Source: Candidatus Stackebrandtia excrementipullorum
Lineage (GTDB): Bacteria; Actinomycetota; Actinomycetes; Mycobacteriales; Micromonosporaceae
Assembly: GCA_019113825.1 (NCBI GenBank)
Contig: DXGR01000080.1
Location: forward strand, 28,292-92,291
DNA length: 64,000 nt
Direction: 5' to 3'
Part shown: positions 28,543 through 36,891 of the stretch, one piece after another
Layout of the letters: each line of letters opens with the position of its first letter
Position numbering within the stretch: the stretch's first letter is position 1
Notes under the pieces: model-generated
What the model was told of the DNA's origin: nothing
The model's database searches: none
What the model saw: only the letters and a program-made list of their open reading frames with translations
Position numbers and translations under genes: made by a program

Positions 28543-29536
28543 CCAGGCTCAACTCCCTCTTGTCCCCAAGGATTCCCTGTGGACGGTAAATCAACAACAA
28601 GACCATTCCCACGCCCATGAAGACGTACACCAGCGGACCGGATTTCGTTGTCGCGAGGAGCCATGTCGGCAATACCTCGAGCGCCGAAAGGCCGTTGAGC
28701 ACACCGACCAGGAAGTTGTAGAGGAACCAGAAGATCATGGCGCCCAGGAGCGGGCCGAACAGGCGGGCGGCGCCGCCAAGGATCAACATCACATAGCAGT
28801 AGAACGTCAGTTCGGTTGAAAAGAGGTCCGGCTGCACGTTGTCTCGGCCAAGACCGAACACGAAACCACCGAGAGCACCGAAGAGGCCTCCCAGGACCAG
28901 CGCCTGCATCTTGAAGCTGAATACGTTCTTGCCCAGGCTGCGCACGGCGTCCTCGTCCTCGCGGATACCTTTCAGGACGCGCCCCCAAGGGCTACGCATG
29001 ACCATGAACATCAACAGGATGCACAGTACGACCAGACCCCACCCGACCGTCATGACCCACAGGTCCGATCTGGTGTATTGCACGATCCCCAGATCCAGTC
29101 TCCAACTGTGCGGGTAGGGGTTCATCGCCTCGAAATCGGTGGTGAAGGTGCCCACGGGACGGGTTCCGTCGGAACCACCCGTGTATTCGCTGAAGGTCGT
29201 CGAACGTGCCAGTCTTCGAATGATCTCGGCCGCCGCGATCGTCACAATGGCCAGATAATCGGCTCTGAGTCGCAGCGTCGGGATGCCCAGAAGCAGCGCC
29301 AGAAGTACCGCCCCGGCCAAGCCGATGACGATGCTCAACCAGAACGGCAGATTGAACGCCGCGACCGCAATCGCCATACCGTAGGCCGCGACCGCGGCGA
29401 AACCGGCCTGCCCAAAGTTCAGCAGGCCCGCATAACCAAAATGAACGTTCAAACCGATGGCGCAGATGGCGTATGCCAACATCGTCGGCCCGAAGGCCTG
29501 TTGCAGTGCGCTGGAAAGGATTTGCATAAATTCCAC
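28532..29536 (-). CDS. livM: Branched-chain amino acid ABC transporter permease LivM
   Basis: A 334-aa integral membrane protein of the LivM type with about 8-10 membrane segments. The family landmark GYAGLLNFGQAGFAAVAAYG is present near the N terminus. The EAA-like cytoplasmic loop is SPWGRVLKGIREDEDAVRSLGKNVF. The C terminus reads MVLLLIYRPQGILG, as in LivM/LivH proteins. Confidence 0.93.
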   Translation of the reverse strand: MEFMQILSSALQQAFGPTMLAYAICAIGLNVHFGYAGLLNFGQAGFAAVAAYGMAIAVAAFNLPFWLSIVIGLAGAVLLALLLGIPTLRLRADYLAIVTIAAAEIIRRLARSTTFSEYTGGSDGTRPVGTFTTDFEAMNPYPHSWRLDLGIVQYTRSDLWVMTVGWGLVVLCILLMFMVMRSPWGRVLKGIREDEDAVRSLGKNVFSFKMQALVLGGLFGALGGFVFGLGRDNVQPDLFSTELTFYCYVMLILGGAARLFGPLLGAMIFWFLYNFLVGVLNGLSALEVLPTWLLATTKSGPLVYVFMGVGMVLLLIYRPQGILGDKRELSLDVR

Positions 29537-29551
29537 GGCGATACTCCACCC

Positions 29552-30922
29552 TTACCCGATCCGCTCTCGGCGGCCCAGGATGCCCTGTGGCCGTATCAGC
29601 AACACCACGATCAAGACGGCGAGACCGCCGACGTATTTAAGCTGCGGTTCGATCCACATCGTCGACACCTGTGTGAAGACGCCGATGAGTAGCGCGCCGA
29701 GGATGGCCCCGAACGCCGTACCCAAACCACCGAGAATGACGGCCGCGAAAATCAACAACAGCAGCTGCATACCCATGTCGAATTTCACGCCGCGGTCGAG
29801 GGTCAAGGCCGCGCCCGCCAAGGCCGCCAGCGCACCGCCGGCCGTCCACACCCAACGGATGACACGGTCGACGTCGATGCCCGACGCTCCTGCGAGCGAG
29901 GGGTTGTCGGCAACGGCTCTGATCGCCTTGCCGATTCTCGTGTACATCAGAACGAGTCCCACAATGATGACCGCCGCGATCGCGACCGCATCGATGATCA
30001 ATTTCTTTGGCGTGGCCTGGAACAGCACGAAGTCGATCGATGTTTGGCTGACGTATTCGTTGAAGCGCTCCGTGTTGGGGCCCATCGTGTAGTTGGTCAT
30101 GTAACGCAGGATCAACGCGAAACCGATGGAAATGATCATCATGGTGACCAGGCCCGTACCACGTCTGCGCAGCTGTCCCCAGAAGAACCTGTCCTGAAGC
30201 CACCCGAACAGTCCGCCCAGGATTACCGCCGCCGGCATGGCCCACACAACCGGGACGCCGAAGCTGACGTTGACGATGTACGCCATCGCTCCGCCAAACG
30301 TGACCAGCTCACCGTGGGCGAAGTTCGTGAGCCCCATCGTCCCGTAGACAAGAGACAGCCCGACTGCGGCGAGACCGATGATCAGACCGAAGTGAAGGCC
30401 GTTGTAGATGACGTTGCCCCATCGGGCGAACCCGCTGCCGCCCCCACAGATCTCCTCGCCGGTTTCCTCGTCGACGATGCACTTCTCTTCCTCGGGGCTT
30501 TGAGACCCCTCGGTGTCTCCGGAAGAGTTGTCGGGCTCGTTCAGACTGCTACCCAACGGGAACAGAGCGTTTCGGACCGCTCCCGCGTCGACACGCAGCA
30601 GGTCGGTGGAGTTTCGACCGGTCCTGACGACAAGGTCGTCTGGGAGGGTCGACTCGTCGAGTTCGACGCGGTATTCGCCCGGCTCCGGCACCAAAATCTC
30701 CCAGGTGCCGTCATCGGCCGATTCGGCGGTACCAACCTCGGAGTCGTTGGCGTCGTAGACGGTAAGAGTCACTCCGGCTACCGGTTCGTCATCGGCGTCC
30801 TTGTTCTCCAGCACACCTTTGAAGCCCTGCTCGTCTTGAGCCCAACCGGCTGAGGCCCCCAACCCGAGTAGCACGAACAGTGCACCCACCAGGGCGCACA
30901 GCGATATCCCGATTCTTCGCAA
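29552..30922 (-). CDS. livH: Branched-chain amino acid ABC transporter permease LivH with N-terminal extracytoplasmic domain
   Basis: This 456-aa protein is about 150 residues longer than a standard LivH. It starts with a signal peptide (MRRIGISLCALVGALFVLLG...AGWAQ). A beta-sandwich-like domain comparable to carboxypeptidase-regulatory/SpaA folds follows at residues about 33-105 (VAGVTLTVYDANDSEVGTAE, PEPGEYRVELDES). Then comes a low-complexity acidic linker with two cysteines (KCIVDEETGEEICGG). The permease proper begins near residue 165: GLSLVYGTMGLTNFAHGELVTFGG, and later TRIGKAIRAVADNPSLAGASGIDVDRVI. It is the first gene of the livHMGF operon. The extension would face outside and might contact the LivK receptor; that is inference. 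Confidence 0.92.
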   Translation of the reverse strand: MRRIGISLCALVGALFVLLGLGASAGWAQDEQGFKGVLENKDADDEPVAGVTLTVYDANDSEVGTAESADDGTWEILVPEPGEYRVELDESTLPDDLVVRTGRNSTDLLRVDAGAVRNALFPLGSSLNEPDNSSGDTEGSQSPEEEKCIVDEETGEEICGGGSGFARWGNVIYNGLHFGLIIGLAAVGLSLVYGTMGLTNFAHGELVTFGGAMAYIVNVSFGVPVVWAMPAAVILGGLFGWLQDRFFWGQLRRRGTGLVTMMIISIGFALILRYMTNYTMGPNTERFNEYVSQTSIDFVLFQATPKKLIIDAVAIAAVIIVGLVLMYTRIGKAIRAVADNPSLAGASGIDVDRVIRWVWTAGGALAALAGAALTLDRGVKFDMGMQLLLLIFAAVILGGLGTAFGAILGALLIGVFTQVSTMWIEPQLKYVGGLAVLIVVLLIRPQGILGRRERIG

Positions 30923-31076
30923 CGGGGCTCCTTATGAGCAGCGGCGGATAGATCCTGCAATCAAACGTGTCGGGGATCATACCGAGGCGTGCCGGTCGGA
31001 AGTAGCACCGATGCGAAGCTGTTATCAAGTCGCGGCGACATGGCGATCGGATCATTCGCCGTGTGCGCCCACGAGG

Positions 31077-31703
31077 TCAATCCGACGACGCGTCATCCGT
31101 TGTGACACCGTCGGGTTCGGACTCGTCGATGATTCGCTCGGCGACCGCCCGCATGGACAGCCTGTGGTCCATGGCCGCTCGCTGGATCCAACGAAACGCG
31201 TCGGGTTCCGACATTCCATACCGCGTCATCAAGAGGCCTTTGGCGCGGTCGACGAGTTTGCGGATCTCCAACCGTTCCGACAGGTTGTCGACCTCACGTT
31301 CCAAAGCGACGAGTTCGGCGAAGCGTGCCAGCGACAGTTCGATCGCGGGCACCAGATCGCTTTTCTGGAACGGCTTCACCAAGTACGCCATGGCACCGGC
31401 ACTTTGCGCCCGCGCGATCAGGTCACGCTGACTGAACGCCGTCAGTATCACCACGGGGGCGATCCTCGCCGACACGATTTTCTCCGCCGCCTGAAGCCCG
31501 TCCATGATCGGCATTTGAATGTCGCAGATCACCAGGTCCGGGCGGGTCTCCTGCGCAAGTTTCACCGCAGCCTCACCGTCGGCGGCCTCCGCGACGACCT
31601 CATAACCTTCCTCGGTCAACATCTCTGCCAAGTCCAGGCGGATCAGGCCTTCGTCCTCGGCGATCAGGACCCTCCGGCGCGCGGTTTCGGCGTTACCCGT
31701 CAT
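31077..31703 (-). CDS. pdtaR: ANTAR-domain response regulator (PdtaR-like)
   Basis: About 208 aa from the ATG at 31703 (MTGNAETARRRVLIAEDE); the 49 residues added by the track start are Arg/Pro-rich and unconvincing. A receiver domain (residues about 14-125) has the acidic pair in AEDEG, the phospho-acceptor Asp in DLVICDIQMPIMDG, and the switch residues in ILTAFSQ and LVKPF. The C-terminal ANTAR RNA-binding domain is LEIRKLVDRAKGLLMTRYGMSEPDAFRWIQRAAMD. ANTAR proteins act by antitermination on two-hairpin RNA leaders; the mycobacterial homologue PdtaR partners with a PdtaS histidine kinase. No kinase gene is next to it here. Confidence 0.92.
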   Translation of the reverse strand: MTGNAETARRRVLIAEDEGLIRLDLAEMLTEEGYEVVAEAADGEAAVKLAQETRPDLVICDIQMPIMDGLQAAEKIVSARIAPVVILTAFSQRDLIARAQSAGAMAYLVKPFQKSDLVPAIELSLARFAELVALEREVDNLSERLEIRKLVDRAKGLLMTRYGMSEPDAFRWIQRAAMDHRLSMRAVAERIIDESEPDGVTTDDASSD

Positions 31704-31965
31704 GCCCGTGGCACACCCTTCCGTTGCTCCATCGACGTGCCGGCACGGTGCCGTATACGCGGATAAAAGCGTAACCGGTCGAGGCGTGGATCGGCCTCGT
31801 GGACCGGGTAAGTCAGCGCGGCGGCGGCACCGCCGGTGAGAACGGGGCACAGGTTGATACGCCGTGGGGCGGCCACCGCGAGAGCTGAAAACGGTCCGGG
31901 TACTATATTCACCGCGGCCTTCAATCGTCGATCAACCCGTTGTTCGACGTCGAAGTCTGTTTCAT

Positions 31966-32052
31966 GCCGAGGTGGTGGAATTGGCAGACACGATGGATTC
32001 AAAATCCATTGTCCGCGAGGGCGTGCGGGTTCAAGTCCCGCTCTCGGCACCA
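31966..32052 (+). tRNA. tRNA-Leu (anticodon CAA)
   Basis: A complete class II tRNA. The acceptor GCCGAGG pairs with TCTCGGC (one G-U). The anticodon stem ATGGA/TCCAT has the loop TTCAAAA with anticodon CAA. A long variable arm follows, then the T arm GCGGG-TTCAAGT-CCCGC. CCA is encoded at the 3' end. The final 16 bases are duplicated downstream at 32390. Confidence 0.95.
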
Positions 32053-32053
32053 G

Positions 32054-32386
32054 TGTGATGTCTCAGGACATCGAGGACGGCTGAACCCATGTTTTGTGGG
32101 TTCAGCCGTTTCTGTTTTGCGGGTGGGGCCGGGTGGTCGTCCGGTGGATTGGTAGCGCTTGGTGGGGTCGAGGGCCAGTTGGGCGAAGGACTTCGCCGGT
32201 GATGGCGTTGATGATGGTGATGTCGAGGTCTTGGATAAGGGCGATGACGGGTTCGGGTGTGGGTTCGTCCGATGCCAACGGAGTAGAAGACATGCCTGAG
32301 CATCCCCGATCGAAGCCTGTCGGCCATGACCCGACACATCAGTCCGGCATGACCCGAGACACCCGGCCGGGATGTCCTGAACCACA
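32054..32386 (-). mobile_element. Decayed insertion-sequence fragment (IS481-like ends)
   Basis: The segment between the two tRNA-end copies has related terminal inverted repeats: TGTGATGTCTCAGGACATC on the left, and TGTGGTTCAGGACATC when the right end is read from outside. TGT...ACA termini are common in IS481-type elements. Inside are two copies of a CATGACCCGA-containing subrepeat near 32320 and 32350, which could be transposase-binding sites, and the broken tail of a transposase gene. At about 330 bp it cannot be a complete element. Confidence 0.6.
32060..32293 (-). pseudogene. Frameshifted C-terminal remnant of an integrase-core transposase
   Basis: One frame reads ...LDITIINAITGEVLR, and the next frame continues as QLALDPTKRYQSTGRPPGP when a single C in a CCC run near 32184 is ignored. 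Together these look like the C terminus of actinobacterial IS481/rve integrases (GELLRELTLDPTRDYQPTGRP-type), as I remember them. The catalytic DDE core is absent. Confidence 0.6.
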
Positions 32387-32593
32387 GCACCGCTCTCGGC
32401 ACCAGAAGATGTCTTAAGGCATCACGACAGAGCCGGGCTCCGGTGGAGTCCGGCTTTTTCGTGCCGTTGGAACACGCCACTCTTACGGCATGCGTGAGCG
32501 GCGCCCCTTCCGTCTCGAAACACATCGACACGCGGTTCAACGGGTCGACGGCTGGACCGCGTTCGCGTCGATTGCGACCAGCGCGCCACCGGT

Positions 32594-33559
32594 TTATCCC
32601 TGCAGCTCTTCCCAGATCTCACGGTCACGTTCGGGAGTCCAGATACGAGGTCGGGCGACCCCGGACAACTCGTCCCACAGCCGCGAAACGTTGAACGGGA
32701 GGCAATGGTCGAATATCGGCCAACCACCGTAGGTCGGCGCGAGAGCCCGGTGCACAGCAGCGAAAGCGTCCTTCAAGCTGCCTCCGGCCTTGTGCACCGT
32801 CGTGGTGCGTTCAATGGTTGTCGTCAGAAACCGACGGGTCTGTTCGATGGACGCGGCGACAGCCGCGCCTCCATGGGCGACGGCGCCTCGCCCGCCGACA
32901 AGCACGTCGGCCCCGAACCCGGCGACGGTGTCGAGCGTGCTCGTGGCCCACTCCCGGTGAAAAGCGTCTCCCGTGTACAGCGCCGCCTGTGATTCGACAA
33001 GGTCTCCGGTGAACAGAATCCTGTGCCGCGGAAGCCACACGACAAGGTCGCCCTCCGTATGGCCTTTGCCGCAATAGGCAAGGACGACCTCTCCCCTGCC
33101 CTGGCCCAGCTGGATGGTCATCCGCTCCGAGAACGTCATCGTGGGATGCGTCAAACCGCGAATGGTCTCCGGGCGCTCGAACAGACGTGGCATACGGGCC
33201 TGTTCCGACAACCGATCGGCCTCGCCCCGCTCGTTGATCAACGCCGCGGTCTTCTCGTGCGCAATGATCTTGTCCGTGCCGAACGCCTCGGCTCCGAGAG
33301 TACGAACGGCGTGGTAATGCGTCAGCACGAGGTACCGAACGGGCTTGTCGGTGTGCCGTCTCAGTGTCTCAAGCCACCGTCGCGCAGTGTGCGGAGTGGC
33401 TGTGGCCTCAATGCAGACAACGAAGTCGTCGCCCTCGATGGCCGCCACGTTGGGATCGCCTTCGGCGGTGAGTGCGTATATGCCGTCACCGAGCACCTCG
33501 ACGGTTTGCTGCTTCGGAGTGGTGTCGGCGCTGGACGCAAACGGACGACTCACAGCCAT
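32594..33559 (-). CDS. MBL-fold protein with altered metal motif
   Basis: A 321-aa metallo-beta-lactamase-fold protein. The usual HxHxDH motif is THYHAVRTLGAEAF, so the Asp-His pair is replaced by Val-Arg; this variant is known in a subgroup of MBL proteins. Other ligand positions remain: GKGHTEGDLVVWLP and LFTGDLVESQ. About 20 residues precede the fold, with no signal peptide. It may bind one metal ion or have changed chemistry. It is the first intact gene beyond the tRNA-Leu scar. Confidence 0.8.
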   Translation of the reverse strand: MAVSRPFASSADTTPKQQTVEVLGDGIYALTAEGDPNVAAIEGDDFVVCIEATATPHTARRWLETLRRHTDKPVRYLVLTHYHAVRTLGAEAFGTDKIIAHEKTAALINERGEADRLSEQARMPRLFERPETIRGLTHPTMTFSERMTIQLGQGRGEVVLAYCGKGHTEGDLVVWLPRHRILFTGDLVESQAALYTGDAFHREWATSTLDTVAGFGADVLVGGRGAVAHGGAAVAASIEQTRRFLTTTIERTTTVHKAGGSLKDAFAAVHRALAPTYGGWPIFDHCLPFNVSRLWDELSGVARPRIWTPERDREIWEELQG

Positions 33560-33644
33560 CTATCCTCTCGCCGCAAGGAAAAGCGGCATATGAAGGTGCC
33601 CGGGACATCGCACGCGACGGCACCCGGAGCGTGCTCTCATCGTT

Positions 33645-33848
33645 CTAGGAGTCGTCACGATCGTCATCGTCATCGTCATCGTCGTCGCGATCGTCGTCGT
33701 CGTCGCGATCGTCGTCGTCGTCGCGATCGTCGTCGCCCGGGTTCTCGGTCACCTGGTCGTCTTGAGGCTCATCGTCGCCGCCGCCGCAAGCGGACATGCC
33801 GAAGGCAAGCGTCGCGGCCATCACCGCGCCAACGATCCGTGTCTTCAT
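33645..33848 (-). CDS. Small Asp-rich repetitive lipoprotein
   Basis: A 67-aa protein starting at ATG 33848 (MKTRIV); the track start one codon upstream is equally possible. The lipoprotein signal peptide ends in the lipobox MSAC, followed by GGGDDEPQDD. The last 30 residues are almost only Asp with single Arg residues in an RDDDDD pattern. At the DNA level this is an imperfect 18-bp tandem repeat of GTC/GAT-type triplets, prone to copy-number change. A surface-exposed polyanion could bind cations, but no function is known. Confidence 0.65.
   Translation of the reverse strand: MKTRIVGAVMAATLAFGMSACGGGDDEPQDDQVTENPGDDDRDDDDDRDDDDDRDDDDDDDDDRDDS
33652..33755. repeat. Triplet-rich tandem repeat (18-bp units)
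   Basis: The unit GCGATCGTCGTCGTCGTC recurs about three times, followed by a degenerate GTCATC run. It encodes the Asp/Arg tail of the small lipoprotein. Confidence 0.75.
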
Positions 33849-33947
33849 CATGTGCCGACAATAACCGGACCAGCCCCGGCCTCATGTGGTGACACCGATC
33901 CCGCCCGGTGATGTGCCGAGCCGCGGGGCACGCCTATGCAATCGGTT

Positions 33948-34397
33948 TCACCGCCAGGCAGCGGGGTCTGCCGCAAGGGAGACGACGTCGTCGGGAAGCG
34001 TTGACATGGCAACCGAATGCAACGTAACCGACTCGAGAATCGCGCGTTGGCCGGCCCGCAACGCAATCCACACCGTTTGCAATGCACCGGCTTCACCGGA
34101 ATAGTCGATGTTCTCGGGCCGTTGACCCCGCACTCCCATCAAGGGGCCGTCAACGACCCGAATGACGTCGGCCAACGAAATCTCCTGCGCCCCGCGAGCA
34201 AGACGGTGACCACCGTCGGAGCCGCGTCGCGATTCGACGATGCCACCTCGGCGTAGCTGCAGCAGGATGGACTCACAGAACTTGGTGGGTATCCGTTGAG
34301 CTGCAGCGACCCGTTCAGCCGACGTCCAGGTATCACCTGCCACGGTCAAAGCCAAACAGGCGCGCAAAGCATAGTCCACTCGAGCCGACAGTCGCAT
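33948..34397 (-). CDS. Rrf2-family transcriptional regulator
   Basis: A 149-aa Rrf2-type winged-helix regulator: MRLSARVDYALRACLALTVAG at the start, AAAQRIPTKFCESILLQLRRGGIVESRRGSDGGHRLAR in the DNA-binding wing. The three clustered cysteines that hold an Fe-S cluster in IscR/NsrR (around residues 90-110) are absent; the only two Cys are elsewhere. It therefore probably senses something other than Fe-S status. It is upstream of tesB on the same strand side, but a regulatory link is not shown. Confidence 0.88.
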   Translation of the reverse strand: MRLSARVDYALRACLALTVAGDTWTSAERVAAAQRIPTKFCESILLQLRRGGIVESRRGSDGGHRLARGAQEISLADVIRVVDGPLMGVRGQRPENIDYSGEAGALQTVWIALRAGQRAILESVTLHSVAMSTLPDDVVSLAADPAAWR

Positions 34398-34490
34398 GAT
34401 CCCATTGTCGCCTACAACGGCTGTGGATCAACGCCCGTCGACGTCGCCCACCGCGCCGTCAGCCGACGGTTACGGTGCGGTCGCCGAACA

Positions 34491-35387
34491 TTATGGAACA
34501 CCCTCGGGAGTCGCAGGCATCGGCCGGAGAAGCCCCTCCTGCACCGCCGTTCCGATATGACTGCCTTCTCGGGTGAAAAACATGCCGGTGGCCAGCCCGC
34601 GCCCGGCGGCCGCCGACGGCGACCGCGAGTCGTACAGGAACCATTCGTCGGCACGAAACGGCCGATGAAACCAGAGGGCGTGGTCGAGGCTTGCCCCCTG
34701 ATACCCACCCGGCCCCCAGACCTTGCCGTGCTCGTTGAGGACGGTGTCAAGAAGGGTGAGGTCGCTGGCGTAGGTGAGCACGCACACGTGGATCAAGGGA
34801 TCGTCCGGCAGACGTCCTGCGGCGCGCATCCAGACCCGCTGTTCATGCGCTGGAGGGCGCTCACCTGAGGCGGTGAAACCGGATTCGCCGACGTAACGGA
34901 CGTCTATGGGACGTGCGGTCCTCGACCAGATGCCGAGCCGGTCTGGGTGATCGGCCAGACGCTGCGCCAGCGTGGGCACGTCTTCGGGCTCCGGGACCTT
35001 CAACGGTGACGGCTCTGCGTGATCCAGCCCCTGTTCACCGATGTGGAAAGACGCGGACATGAAAAAGATGAGTTGACCGTTCTGCAGCGCGGTCGTCCGG
35101 CGCACCGAGAACGAACGCCCGTCCCTGATGCGTTCAACCTGATAAACAATCGGCTTGGTCGCATCACCGGGTCGCACAAAGTACCCGTGCAGCGAGTGCA
35201 CCGAACGGTCCTCGTCCACGGTGCGTCCCGCGGCGATGAGCGCCTGTCCGGCGACCTGCCCACCGAAAACGCGCGGCGTGGACACCTGCGGCCCGATACC
35301 GCGGAAGATGTTGACCTCGATTCGCTCGAGGTCGAGGACGTGCAACAGCTCGTCGACTGCGGCCTGCCCGGTCAGTATCCGGGTCAT
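34491..35387 (-). CDS. tesB: Acyl-CoA thioesterase II (TesB)
   Basis: TesB hydrolyses acyl-CoA thioesters. The 298-aa protein has the double hotdog fold: the first hotdog contains VHSLHGYFVRPGDATKPIVYQVERIRDGRSFSVRR, the second SLDHALWFHRPFRADEWFLYDSRSPSA and REGSHIGTAVQEGLLR. The expected Asp/Thr-Ser/Gln active-site residues appear present in SLDHA, DSRSPS and VQEG. Its start overlaps the pyk stop by 4 bp, so it is translationally coupled to pyruvate kinase. Confidence 0.93.
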   Translation of the reverse strand: MTRILTGQAAVDELLHVLDLERIEVNIFRGIGPQVSTPRVFGGQVAGQALIAAGRTVDEDRSVHSLHGYFVRPGDATKPIVYQVERIRDGRSFSVRRTTALQNGQLIFFMSASFHIGEQGLDHAEPSPLKVPEPEDVPTLAQRLADHPDRLGIWSRTARPIDVRYVGESGFTASGERPPAHEQRVWMRAAGRLPDDPLIHVCVLTYASDLTLLDTVLNEHGKVWGPGGYQGASLDHALWFHRPFRADEWFLYDSRSPSAAAGRGLATGMFFTREGSHIGTAVQEGLLRPMPATPEGVP

Positions 35388-36805
35388 CCTCGTTCTGCCA
35401 GCCCGACTCTGTGCACGCGCAATGTGTTCGTTGAGCCCGGGGTGCCCGGAGGAGAACCGGCCACGATGACGACGAGGTCCCCCATCTGGGCGGCCCCCAA
35501 GCCCAGAACCGCTTCGTCGACCTGCTGAAACATCTCATCGGTGTGATCAACGAATTCGACCAGATGACTGTCCACGCCCCAGGACAGGGCCAACTGGCAG
35601 CGGGTCTTCTCGTCCGGGGTGAAGGCCAGAAGGGGAAGCGGACAGTGAAGGCGCGAAAGCCTGCGCACGGTGTCGCCCGTCTGACTGAACGCGACCAGAG
35701 CCTTCGCGTCGACCGCCCGTGCGACACGGGAGGCCGCATGCGTGATGGCTCCACCCTGTGTTTTCGGGTCGTGTTCCAACCGGGGCGGTGTGAACTCGCC
35801 GCCTTCGGTGGTTGCCACGATGCTCGCCATCGTCCGCACCGTGTCGAGAGGGTACTTTCCGACGCTGGTTTCACCCGAGAGCATGACCGCGTCGGCTCCG
35901 TCGAGTACGGCGTTGGCGACATCGGACGTTTCAGCGCGGGTCGGGCGCGCATTGGAGATCATCGAGTCCAGCATCTGTGTCGCGACGATGACCGGTTTCG
36001 CGTTTTCACGGCACAACTGCACGCAGCGTTTCTGGACCAGTGGGACCTGCTCCAGCGGCAACTCCACCCCCAGGTCGCCTCGCGCCACCATGATCCCGTC
36101 GAATGCCGCGACGATGTCGTCCAGGCGCTCAACGGCTTCCGGCTTTTCGATCTTGGCCAACACGGGACGGCGCGCATCCATATCGGACATGATGGCGTGC
36201 ACGGGTTTGATGTCCTCGGGCGACCGAACAAACGACAGGGCGATCATGTCGGCCCCGAGTTCGAGCGCGAACCGCAGGTCGTCGGTGTCTTTCTCCGACA
36301 GCGCCGGAACACTGATGTTGACGTTCGGCAACGAAAGACCCTTGTGATCGGACACCGGCCCGCCCTCGACCACCAGGCAGGCGATGTCGTCGTCGACGAC
36401 ATCGACGACCTCCAAGACCAGTTTCCCGTCGTCGACGAGCAGGCGGTTCCCGACTCGCACCTCGGCGGGAAGTTTGCGGTAGGTGACACCGACCCGTGTC
36501 GGTGTCCCCAGCACGTCCTGGCTCGTGATGATGACACGGTCCCCCGTGTTCCAGACCGTCGAACCGTTCTCGAACTTGCCGAGTCTGATCTTGGGGCCTT
36601 GCAGGTCGGCGAGGACACCGATGGCTCGACCGGTTTCCTCCGACGCGCGTCGGACCATCGCATAGACGGCTTCGTGGTCGGCATGGCTGCCGTGGCTGAA
36701 ATTGAGGCGGGCAACATCCATGCCTGCTTCGGCCAGCCCGGCGATGCGCTCGGCGGTGGCGGTGGCGGGTCCTATGGTGCAAACGATCTTGGCTCGACGG
36801 GTCAC
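35384..36805 (-). CDS. pyk: Pyruvate kinase (Pyk)
   Basis: Pyruvate kinase converts phosphoenolpyruvate and ADP to pyruvate and ATP at the end of glycolysis. Signatures: MDVARLNFSHGSH, ADLQGPKIRLG, the catalytic-lysine region VLAKIEKPEAVERLDD, VARGDLGVELPLEQVP and VATQMLDSMI. The GTG at 36805 (VTRRAKIVCTIGPAT) gives 473 aa, the usual length; the seven extra codons of the track start are dispensable. It is followed by tesB in the same operon. Confidence 0.97.
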   Translation of the reverse strand: MTRRAKIVCTIGPATATAERIAGLAEAGMDVARLNFSHGSHADHEAVYAMVRRASEETGRAIGVLADLQGPKIRLGKFENGSTVWNTGDRVIITSQDVLGTPTRVGVTYRKLPAEVRVGNRLLVDDGKLVLEVVDVVDDDIACLVVEGGPVSDHKGLSLPNVNISVPALSEKDTDDLRFALELGADMIALSFVRSPEDIKPVHAIMSDMDARRPVLAKIEKPEAVERLDDIVAAFDGIMVARGDLGVELPLEQVPLVQKRCVQLCRENAKPVIVATQMLDSMISNARPTRAETSDVANAVLDGADAVMLSGETSVGKYPLDTVRTMASIVATTEGGEFTPPRLEHDPKTQGGAITHAASRVARAVDAKALVAFSQTGDTVRRLSRLHCPLPLLAFTPDEKTRCQLALSWGVDSHLVEFVDHTDEMFQQVDEAVLGLGAAQMGDLVVIVAGSPPGTPGSTNTLRVHRVGLAERG

Positions 36806-36891
36806 GTGTTCGAGCGTAGTCCACAAAAATATTTGGTCGACTACATGGTCATGCAGGCTGAATGTCCGTTAACCGAACATCCGGTGACAGG

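Larger units (their letters stand above)
32038..32405. repeat. 16-bp direct repeat of the tRNA-Leu 3' end (att-like)
   Basis: CCGCTCTCGGCACCAG occurs at 32038-32053 (inside the tRNA, through CCA plus G) and again at 32390-32405. Both copies are followed within a few bases by a related short palindrome (GATGTCTCAGGACATC and GATGTCTTAAGGCATC). The arrangement resembles attL/attR left by a tRNA-targeting element. Confidence 0.7.

Noticed and set aside
32060-32540. Minus-strand ORFs of 128 and 169 aa across the tRNA
   Set aside because: They read through the antisense of the tRNA (giving the familiar ERDLNPHA peptide) and the IS fragment; not real genes.
33652-33755. Triplet repeat considered as a CRISPR-like array
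   Set aside because: There are no spacers. It is a coding Asp/Arg tandem repeat within a lipoprotein gene.
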